Origin: Apostichopus japonicus
Lineage: Eukaryota; Echinodermata; Holothuroidea; Aspidochirotida; Stichopodidae
DNA length: 64,000 nucleotides
Direction of reading: 5' to 3'
Assembly: GCF_037975245.1 (NCBI RefSeq)
Contig: NC_092577.1
Location: 3,172,501 to 3,236,500, forward strand
A program made the position numbers and the translations under genes. The notes below the pieces were generated by a model. That model was given only the letters and a program-made list of their open reading frames with translations. It had not been told where the DNA came from and searched no databases. Positions 23,401 to 35,300 of this stretch are shown here, piece after piece (position 1 is the stretch's first letter; each line of letters begins with the position of its first letter).

Positions 23401-26297
23401 CTTGTATATGAAGTTCAACGAAACATGGGCTGAGTTATTAGAATTGATAAACTATTTACATTTAGGCTTCCACTGAGGAATTGATTTAACCTTTAACCTT
23501 AAAGGAGCAGTCAAAAGATTGACCATCCTGAAAAAAGAAAAGGTATAAGAACAAAACAAACACCCACATCTCACTTTTTTTTCTTGAACTATAACAGATC
23601 AAAACTAAAAATTCTGCCTAAAATTCATCTTCTAAAAATAGATAACATACTCTCATGATTCTTCTTCTTTTTTTTTTGGGGGGGGGGAGGGGGGTAGAAG
23701 AGTCAGGGGGAGGAGGGGCAGGAGAGAGGTCAAGAATTGAGAAACAAACCTTTTCACTTTCCTTAAATGCAGAAACATCTTTATCAAACAGCAGCTCCAC
23801 CAAATCGTTAGCATGAGGATCTGTCAAAAGCAATTAGAAACATTTAAACAATTAAAACAATTAACAAATAAGAAACAATTAAAAACAAATTTATCGGTAT
23901 GTTCGAACTTAAACAGCGACCACAAAAAAAAAACCTAATTCTTGCAACTTAGGGTTACCAGAAAATGAGGGTAACCATATTTGAAGAATAAATCTCAACC
24001 ATATTATAAAAAGGAAATTACAGCTTTGGAAGAACATTTGCCACATTTGACCAATTGTGATCTATTCCATGGATTATGGTAGATTTGTTTGGTGAAGCAG
24101 AGCCAAATGTAGATTTATAGTATTGTAAACCCCTTTAATAAGAAAGGTGAAATCCACATTTTTCTAGCATTTATGAAAATCTGCCAAAGATTTTTTTGTA
24201 TTTTTCTTTTTACATTTGGTGATATTTTGTAATTGCGTCTGGCAACAGTAGAGTGCAATGATATCACCATGGAAATTGAGCTGGAAATGTCTGTTTTTCT
24301 CTACAATATGTTAATCATTTACCCCCACAGATGGAAAACAATATTTCTAGAAAAATTGTTGCAGTTTGATGAAATATCAAAATACAGAGAAATTTGACAG
24401 CAAGCAAACATCCCAAATGAATCAGCTTTCAAGGATGCATCAACGAGAAGATAACACAATATAAAGTAAAGCTAACATGATGACATCACATGTACCATGA
24501 TGACATCACATCAACCATAATGACATCACAGACCCACCGACCGTGACATCACAGACCCACCTACTGTGACATCACAGACCCACCTACTGTGAGCCAACAT
24601 CATGGAGTAATTCAAAGTCTAGTCGGTCAAGGGAGGTTTACATTCGATCGACAGTATATCGAGTTAGGGACGAGCTATTGAGATGGAGTCTGCAGCTAAA
24701 CCCGTCTAGAATATTTGACTCTTCCAATGTTCAAAGTTCGAAATTGTGTCCGACGGGAATAACCCTTTAAGGAAAGGAAGTGCAATCCATTTCGTCTCAT
24801 AATTCAGCAGTGCCCTTTGACCTCTGCTGTTGTCAGTTTAGGCACATAATTTGACACAATAGTAGGGGTGAGCATTAGTAGCAGTGCTGCAGAGCACATG
24901 GCTTATGAGTTCACAGGCTTTTCTTTTCACAAATAAAACTTTTTCCTATTGCAAAATTGTTTTTTATTGAAATTTATACCTTCTTTAACTCTGACCGTTG
25001 CTGTATCTGAACTGGTCCGACCTTTGGCGTCCGCTACTGTAAGATTGAACACGTACACCCCTACGACCAATCTGCCAATCTTCAGCCTGGCAGAACTTTG
25101 GGTATTATCAAGAATGACCTAAAGAAAAAGCAAACAGCAAAACTCTTTGATTTTATAGTGAAGATTACCCTAACTTTGTTAATCCCTGCAGATTTTATTA
25201 ACACAGGTTCCCAAAGGGCCAGGCAATGGTTGGGATGCAAAAAAATTCACAATTATTTCTCTTATGCCTGACCCCTAAAGACCTGATAAGGGTTGGTGCG
25301 ACTAATTCACTCTACCCCACACCCCCCACGCCACAAACAATTCACCAAACTAATGTTTTACCTCGTCAAGTTCCTGCTTTCAGCTTTAGTAATAAACCTG
25401 CCAAAAATACCCAAACAACTGGTCTTAGATACTTTTAACGAAAAAAAACCCCACCCCCACCACATGGTCTTCACATATCCTCTTAATAACACCCTCATTT
25501 TCACAGTGGATTATACTCTTCATTGAACCATACCCCAGCAGCTGATCCCCAAAGCATTAACTCCTTTCCCTGATACCACACACCTAACCCATCTCTGTTA
25601 CCACCAAATTGTCACTCTCGCAAACTTACCCCGGCTGCAGGACTTTTTTCATCCTTCGTCCAGGAATAAGAGACGATGCCTTTATCGTCTGAGGACAGAG
25701 ATCCGTCCAACTCGACATACTCTGTCGGCAAGGATATCGTTATATCTCGACCAGCGTTAGCCACAGGATCCATGTTAACTTCTGGATGAAGAAAAGCATA
25801 CAAAAAACATGCTACATCTCCATGGCAACGTTTCTGTCTGTCAATCTGACGACTTTCGTGCAACTCTATAAAATGGCGCTATGTCCTAGCTACAAATCAA
25901 AATAAAACAAAACTGTTAGCAAACTGCTTATCCACTAAACCAGCCCTCTACAGTTGATCTCCTACCTCTCCTCTTACCCCTGTTGGATTTTTTCTTCTCT
26001 CCATCCCTTGTCTACTAATCCTCTTACATCTATTTCTTTGTGTTCACCATGCTCATTAACCTGTCTGTATACTGTGTATGTATTTGTTCCTTCTGTTACT
26101 GTTGCTTGTCATTCAGCCTCTGCAGAAGATACAGCTAGGATCGAATCATCAGGCCATTTTCACATGTCCTAGCTACCCAAGAGGCTTAACGCTCGGGCTT
26201 CCCGTTGATTGGACAATTGATGGACAACTGTTGGCCAATCACCACTGCCTGTATAGTGTACATTGAATAAACATATGCACACCTCACTATAAAGACA

Positions 26298-26362
<65 letters not shown>

Positions 26363-29300
26363 GTATCAAAGTCAGTTTCCTCTCCCTTTAAATGCTGTCT
26401 TTAATTAGCTGCAACAACAAATGATAAATCGTAATGAAGACATTTCTCAAGCAACCCAATCCAGAAAGAAAACCTCTTCATTGGCACTCGACGCTTAAAA
26501 TATGATACCAAATGACGGGTGTGTAGATGCCTTTTAGAGGCATCTTTATTACGGGGCATTTTTCATGCCCAATGGCAAACAATTGAAAAAAAAAAACGGA
26601 GATGCAGCTGTAAGACTCTCTGGACGATCACTGACCTTTCTTGACTAGGACCTGGGTCGTGGCCGAGTTGGATTCACCTTGCCCGTCCGTGACGGTCAAT
26701 TTGAAGGTGTAATCACCAGCTACTAAACCGGACACTGTCACTGTAGCCGTGTCCGCATTTTCGATGACCAGACTGTCACTGTCCGGACCCCTATGAGAGT
26801 CACAAAATAGCAGATGAGAACATGATTTATCTATGGACTAATTGACAGAGGTCATTAATAATAATAATATTAATAATACACAGTTCTTATAAGGCGCAAA
26901 TATACACTAAAGTCTCTATGCGCTGGTACTACTTAACCCTGGTCATTGGTAACTTGTCACACCTACACACCAAAGTGTGCGCAATTCAATCAATCTCTCC
27001 TGGGGCACCACAACCTTGTGTCCCCCGGGAATTCCCATAGGGTGCAGCCCCAAACCGGCACACACAACTATATTTACAAGTTACCTCGCAAGTCCCCATT
27101 TATACACCTGGGTGAAGAGAGGCAATGGAGATAAAGTTCCTTACCCAAGGACACAACACAATGATCTGGCCAGGGTTTGAACCTGTAAACCTTAGATCAC
27201 CAGTCCACTGCCTTAACCACTTGACCACAACACCCTCCATCACAAATATATGTGACAGAGAGCTCGTTAAAGAAAGCAGATTGCCCCAACTCTCAGAATG
27301 ATAGCTCGTTCCGTAGCTGAGATATAAAATTTTGAAAATTTATACATTTTCGTTAAGATATAACATTTTTCGCCGAATTTTGTGATGCCCATCATGGACA
27401 ATGCATCAAACTGTCTTTGGTTATCTTCAAAATCTATAATTTGTATTACGACATTGAATATAAAAAAAAAAAATTAAATTGTGTAATTTGATGCTATCAA
27501 ATTGCTCCATCACAAATCAACAATGATTCATTGCAACAGTGAACAAAACGACCATTCAGTCGTACAGGCCTGTGAGGTTATATGATGACACAGTGCACGT
27601 TTCTCAGCCTCTCTCTCAGATACAAAAAGTTTGAAATATTTATACAGCCACTTGCTTGATCATTTCCCACAGGTAGGTTGCTATGGCAACATCGTCTCTG
27701 CTACCGCTCCCATCTAGAGTTGTGGAATCATCCGGGAGGGACAGTTCCTTGTGAGGGCCTGCATCAGCCACGGGTGGTTTATTTTCTTCTTCTGAAAATC
27801 CCCAAAAATTAACAAAAATGAAAAAATCATAAATAAAAGGGGAGAGTGAAAGGGATCTTATCTTATTACAAGCCATTGCTAACAAACTTTTGCTGGTTTG
27901 CTATGAGTTACTAAAATCACGTCTAATTAATAATGAAGTTCAAATACATTACGTTGTACATGGGGTTTATTCATTCTGACAAGTTGCTAGACTGTTCTCC
28001 ATAAATAGTATGTAGTATCTCTTCTCGTTAAAACCTGATGCAGTCAGCCATCGTATATCAGACAAAGTCATTTGATGGGTGTAACATCTTAGGTATCGAA
28101 TATTATATGCAAATAAGGTATTTATGTGCAAATTAGGTAAAATTATATGCACATTGGGTCTTGTATGCAAAATAGGTCTTGATATACAAAATTAAGTCTT
28201 ATATGCAAATTTGGTGTTAACCTGCAAAATGAAACGTCAAGGAAGGCCGAATATGAGGCTAAGAATCATCACAAAAACGACTGGATATGAGCAGCAAGCA
28301 TGGGGTTTATATGCAAATTATATGCAAATTTCATGTGAATCTTTCTCATAACAGAACGTCAAGGAACTAAGAATCATCACCAAAACGATTGGATATGAGC
28401 AGCAAGCATGGGGGTTGGAAAGAATTTTAGGGTGTTGGTGCTACATTAGTCAACAAATATATGCTAGAATGAAATTTGACCAACATGGAGGTATTCAGGC
28501 CCTATGTGTTATACCACAGGAGCTAGTATCCAGCACTAGAAAATCAAATATTTGACATTAAAATCGCAACATCTCAAGTTTTGAGAAGTTATGTTGACTT
28601 CTTCTTCTTTTACCTGATAGGACGTGAACTCTGACTGTATTATTAGCGCTCTGTCCTTTGCTGTCGTACACTTTCAGTCTGAAGGTGTAAATGCCTTGCT
28701 GGAGTTTACTGGCCTTGAGGACCACGTCAGAAGAACCCTGTCGATAAAAGAAGACGTGGAAATAAACACAAACAAAAACATAAACAACAAACAAATTCAA
28801 GCCCAGAGAGAAATAATTAAATACAGTTGGCAACCTCTGCAGTCTCTCACCCCCTCCTCCCCCCTCCCTCAACAAGGAATATAAGAAGACAACCAGAGCA
28901 GCCCTCACCCCCTCCTCCCTCAACAAGGAAGATAAGAAATCGGAGCAGCCCTCACCCCCTCCTCCCCTCCCTCAACGAGGAAGAGAAATAATCAGAGCAG
29001 CTCTCCTCCCCCCTCCTCAACAAGGAAGATAAGAAGACGATCAGAGCAGCGACTTTTTATTCCCAATTTCTCGTTTTCAACTAAATGTCAATGATAGAAC
29101 TTGAGCGTTTATTAATAAATTTAAAGAAAGAGGAAACTCCCTGAAATGAACATTCGGGACCGTAGCTTTGTCCCTTTTTGAGAAAGTTGGCATGTATTAA
29201 ACTTCTCCATGTATATATACATATATATATATCAAACTTATATTCATAAGTAAATTACCTTCACTTTTTTGCATGATATACATTGAGACAAATATGAGAT

Positions 29301-32300
29301 ACTGCAAAGCAAAGTGCAGTAGTTGTGAGCGGATAGGTTAGCAGAGAAACAAAGAAGATGTATACACAGTTACTAATTGCAGGGATGAGCCTGGGGTTAA
29401 AAAAAAAATCACAGAAATTTGCAAATATTGCGGTATAGGCTCCAGTTTGCATATGCTACAGTGTGTTAGGATAATAGTTTTTGTCCCGAGGTAGAAAAGA
29501 AATCATGGATATTCCGCGAATTCGCGGAAAAGCTCATGCCTGTAATTGAGAAAACTCACGGACATATCAGCTAGCCCTCCCTCCACTATAGTCCACTCCC
29601 ATTTGACGATGCCATGGTCGTCGCGGCTACCGTTTCCGTTCAGGATCACCTCATCGGTTGGCAGGTGGATCACTTGTTCCTCACCGGGATCAGCAAATGG
29701 TTTGAGATCAACCTCTGTTCCAAATGGAGTAGGAAAACGATGAGAATTGAAAATTACCGAAATAAAAACGAGAATTTTTTTTTTTTTATCTTTGCTGAGG
29801 TTGGTCCGTTATTACAATTATTACCATTTCTTGGCATGAGGCTACCAATTTTCACTTAAATCTCTACCAAATCTGATAGAATTTTAACTGAAAATAATTC
29901 TGCAAATTGAGCAGAACTGTATCACTCTTTTAGATCAGATGTACCAAAATAAAACATTTTCTATAAAGCGATTAATAGATCACTTTGAAACAATCTGTAG
30001 TCCTGAGATTTCTTCATGCTCTATTAGGCTGTTACTATCCTACCCTTAATGTTTTAAGAATCCTACACTGGTTGTCAAATATTTACCTTCTTTCACGGTT
30101 ACATTAACTAAAGCAACATCAGTGGCTCCGTCGATATCAGTCACAGTCAATCTAAACAGTAAAAAAAAAAAAAAAAAACCGAGAATGAGCATGAGAATTT
30201 TTTTTATTATATAAACATGGTTAAATTGGACAGCTTTGGTTCAAGTCATCTCTCAATAGAAGTAGTAAGGTGTCTCGAGTGACAGACTTAAATAACTGGA
30301 GATTATGAGGCTGTAGCATCAAGAGACCCTTTAGAACTCTGCTCGACCCCCAAATTGAAATATGCTCTGCAGTACACTTAGTTTCAGCAGATGAAGTCGC
30401 TCAAACAACATTTGGGAAGTTGTCTCTCAATAGAAGAAGAAGTGTCTTGAGTGACGGACTTAAACAACGTGACACGGCTGTAACATCAAGAGACCCTTTA
30501 GAACTTTGCAATCGACCGTGTTTTGAAAATATAAGCTATGAATAAATTTTTTGGGTAGGATGGAGTAAGAAGAAGATGAAGAAGAGGGCGACATACCTAA
30601 ACTGATAGAAACCGGGGCTAAGATGCTGCAGCTTCAGCAGAGACTCGTGTCCAGTGATGAGGTCCTCGTCAACGGGGCTAGTGACGACCTCCCAGAGAAA
30701 GGTCAAACCATCCGTGTCATCTGTACTCTCTGGAAGGTAACGAAGAAAAGACACTTTTACCAAAATGGGGAGCATTTTTTCATGGAGGCATCATTTTCCA
30801 CGCCATTGTCAGCTCCTATACTGCCCCTCTCCCCTCCCCCACTCCCTATGTAAGATACTGTTGCCATGAACTTTGTTTATATGTTGTATTAGAGCAGGGT
30901 TTCCCTAACTTTATCCCCCCACGAACCCCATGTGGATGTCCGAGTTGTCCACGAACCCCCAACTTTTCGAGACACGATCTGAGTCATTATTATACTAAAA
31001 TACGCATAACAGTCTGTGTCTGTTTCATAATTCAGTTATTTATCACATGCACGGTACGGTACTACTACAAAAGAGTTTAAAAGAGAGTTTGTCGATAAGT
31101 ACGACTTTTGTACATTACTAAATTATATGATATATCAGATTTTAGTTCAACAAAAAGTACTCTAGTTTTGACTTTCAGAAAAGTCTCACCAACCCCCTGG
31201 GATAGGCTCACGCACCCCTTGGGTGTTCATGCATCCCACTTAGGGAACCCCTGCATTAAAGGGAACATGCCTTAGAGATTGAAGATAAGACAACAGCATA
31301 CATTGTTTGAGCATAGGTCTTTACTTTTGTCTTGTTGGTAATTTTGCAGACACAGCAGATATAAACTCAAATTTGTATTTTTTTATGGAATGGTGACTTT
31401 TCACATCACAGATTACATATAAGACTGGGCCTAAACAGGTAATTGGGGGCAATCTATTGTCACCGACGTACTGGTAGCGTCCAGGAATCTTTCTTCATCT
31501 TCGTATACCTCGACATTGCCTTTGGGGTATACCACGGCCACGGGAGGGGTGTTCTCTCTAGGCGGAGAGAGTACAGTTATATTTACTCTGGCTGAGCCTG
31601 CTCCATTTGGAGAGGTGACGTTGATCTCGAACGTGTATAGACCTGCCTGGAGCTGTAAAAATTCAACGAAAGGAAAATAGAGTTAAGAGAGCACATCTAA
31701 GATAGCAAATCAACAACAGAAACTCTGAACCAACATTCCACTCCTACCCCTCCCCATCTAACTACTCTGAATCCTACCCCTTACCCGTTCAACCCACTAC
31801 TCAAATCCAATCCTCCCCAACGCACCCCTTTCCATCCCACCCATCTCGATCCAACTTACTCCTCACTCCTCACAAATCCACGCCTACCCATCGCACTTCT
31901 CCCGAATCACTCCTCCTCCCCATCGCACCCCTTTCCATCTCACCCCTCCCCAACTCACTACTCCCAATCCTATCCCTCCCCATCCAACCCTTTCCCAATC
32001 CTACCAGGTATGCCACCCCTCCCCATTCAACCCTTTCCCCATCCACCAGGTACTCCACCCCTCCCCATCCAACCCTTTCCCCATCCAACCCTTTCCCCAT
32101 CCAACCCTTTCCCCATCCAACCCTTCCCCATCCTACCAGGTACCCCACCCCCTCCCCATCCAACCCTTCCCCCATCCAACCCTTTCCCATCCAACCCTTT
32201 CCCCATCTTACCAGGTACCCCACCCCTCACCATCCAACCCTTTCCCCATCTTACCAGATATCCCACCCCCTCCCCATCCAACCCTTCCCCCATCCAACCC

Positions 32301-35300
32301 TTCCCCATCCAACCCTTTCCCCATCTTACCAGGTATCCCACCCCTCACCATCCAACCCTTTCCCCATCCTACCAGGTACCCCACCCCCTCCCTACCCAAC
32401 TCTTTCCCCATCCTACCAGGTACCCCGCCCTCCACCCTATCCTACCAATGACTTACATCAGTAACCTTCATTTCCTCTCCATTCCTGATGATATTCGCAG
32501 TGCTCTCTTCTGGCCCGGACACCAGCCTCCAATCGTATTTGTACTCGCCCTCGTCCTCCGGGACCACAAAAGTGTGAAGAGTGATGTGGTCCTCCTGTGG
32601 CAATTGTAGCACCTTGCTGTCACCCCCAGAAACGTGCAGGGTCACGACTGAAAAGGGACAAAATAGAACGTGACAATACCACTGACTATTCATGACACCT
32701 CTTGAATATCCATGACACCTCTTGAATATTCATGACACCTCTTAAATATATGTGATAGATTTGGATAGAGAGCTTTCTAATTATTGTCAGTACATGCAAA
32801 TACTTCCACCCAGCAAGACATCAAGGAACTAAGATGATATATATATCTATATGATATATGATATATAAATCCACATCACAGAGATAGGTCCCTTCCTTGC
32901 TCTCTCTACACGTGACATGGATACGATAAATAAAAAATAAAAAAACACACATTTGTGAATACTACAGCTCTTAAACTTCCAACTCCATCCTAAACTGTAC
33001 TACTCAACTGTTACTTGAACTTCCATATAGACAATAGAGATTTATAGCAAATTCTGAATGCTGACTGGTAGCAGACACCAAAATAAAGATAATTTTCAAG
33101 CGTGGATCATTTTACACTTTTAGAGTTACTATGTACGGTAATAAGTGGAAAAATAAGGGCATTGAGATTTTGTTACCGCAAATTTTTTGTCAACTGACAA
33201 AAAAAAATACAACTGAAAAACTTGGAGTGGGATGTGCATGTTATCATTCACAAGAGAGAGGGACTTGTTTGTGCAGTGCATAGGAAAACCGTATTATTCA
33301 AGTGTTAGTATTGCAGGGGTATTGGATGGTTAGTGGTGACAGTTTTCTCTAACACATACACCAACCATTGATGGTGGTTGGGTTTGCGTTGCCGGGAAAG
33401 GTATGTCTCTCACGATTACAACTTTTAGTAGTTAACTTCATTCATTAATAAACAAATTTAGCCATTTGCTGAGATTAAAGAGTTGCAGAAAGTTGATAGT
33501 TTGGATAAAGGCATTGCGGGCGTTCTCTGATAGGGGTCAGGAAATCATGTATAGGTTTTTTTAAATGAAATACATGCAAAGTTATACTTTTTTTTTCTTT
33601 GTGTACAAAGAAGACATGAACAAATCGTGCTGACAAAATGCAGAAACATGCAAAAACTGAGAAATGCAAAAAAAGAACCAAAAAACGGAAAAATATTGAG
33701 AAGGAATCATGCAAAGGAACTCAAGGTAAAGGAAGATGTCACAGAAATAGATTTGAATCACCAAATTTATACATACTGATACAATTGATTTAAAAACTAC
33801 TAATTTAAGCGCATGTTAATTGTGCATTATTAAGCAACAGAAGCATAAATCATTGGATAATTTTGTACAGCAACCCATCATCCTTTAATTACAGTTTGTA
33901 TTCAGCAAATCCAAGGAAAAGATTTCTATTATATTGAGATACTTCAAATCAAGTCAGGTTTGGTGGCAAAGTGAGGGCAGTGTTCAATTAGGTTTTCGGA
34001 GAAGAAAGGGATAAGAGAGTCTAAGGATTGGATATTGTATGGTGCATTGTAGCAGGAGCGAGGTGGAGACAGGTAAGTCAAGTGGGATGTAACTTAAAAG
34101 AGGATCAAATTTGGTTTGTGGGGCAATTAAAATTTTGTAATAGGCTAGCATCCCCCTTTGGTCATTTTCATAGGCATAATTTGTATCACATTGGGGCTAT
34201 CATTACCTATCATTACATATCAAATGTCGGTGTCTTTCAATCATAAGGTCCCGAGTTCGAGTCACTCCAAGATTAATGTATGTCGTCCAGTTACAGAGTT
34301 GTTGACAATTGACAATACATACACATGGACGTTAAATATGAATCTAAGAGACCGACTTCGGTCACTTGCATCTCTGATAAGCCAATGAGGCTTCTTCGCG
34401 GGTTCCTGCTTCTAAAGGAGGTAAACTTGTACCCATCCCTTTACCTATAATTTCATCTTCTCCCTCCTCATCCCCCTCCCCCCACCCGGCACCCACTTCT
34501 TCTTTCCTTCTCCGACCAATTTCATAAACTGAGAGTCACCTGGTGATAGCTAACTGCTCTGAGCTGATTGCAAATGGATGCTAACTCAAACACAAAGATA
34601 ACCCTGTAAGTTGCCCAGAGTGAAAAAGTCTTGGGGAGATAGGTTAGTCAGAAGACCGACCGACAACTTATACTTACATTTAGCGGTAGTTGAAGAAGCA
34701 GTGGTAGGCGGATAGACAGAAGTAACATGCAGGGAAGGGGTAATAAGTGAACTGGATGAATTACCACTCTGGTTAACATTGGCGCCGTTATCCCCTACAG
34801 GCTCTACGGTAGTGGTGACCGTACCGGGTACCGACGAAGCGGTCGTTTTGGACACCACCCGAGTAGTAGTGGTGTCAACTGGTCGCACCTCTGTCGGGGC
34901 TACCGTTGGCACCGCCGTAGCACCACCTGGGTTAATATGAACATGTTGTGCACCAGTGAAAGGGTGCACCATTATATGATGTTAGTGCTACCATTTCTTA
35001 CATCTGTTTGATACCCACATACCCCCTAGATGCAATAATGAACTGATAATGATGATGATGATGGTAGGGCCTTAGTGCATAGTCAATTACAAAAATAGCA
35101 GGGCCGGTGCAGAACAGGGGCCTGTGCCCTGAGGCTCCCCAGTGTTGTTGAAAACTTCCAAAAGTGACCCTTTTTTATGATTAAATGTGCCCCATTTTTG
35201 GTAATATCCATTTTTCTAAAGTGTATAATGTGTCCTTTTTTGTATTTAAATGTGCCTGATTATTAAAAAATTGAGAGATAAAGTAAAATCAATGTCCCAT

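Noticed and set aside
30240-30520. Local duplication of about 100 bp (TCTCAATAGAAG; AGAGACCCTTTAGAACT)
   Set aside because: A real but ordinary two-copy intronic duplication with no further structure.
31870-32609. Overlapping open frames on both strands rich in Pro or Gly/Trp
   Set aside because: Low-complexity C-rich array; only the real exon 6 (32457-32647) at the edge is coding.
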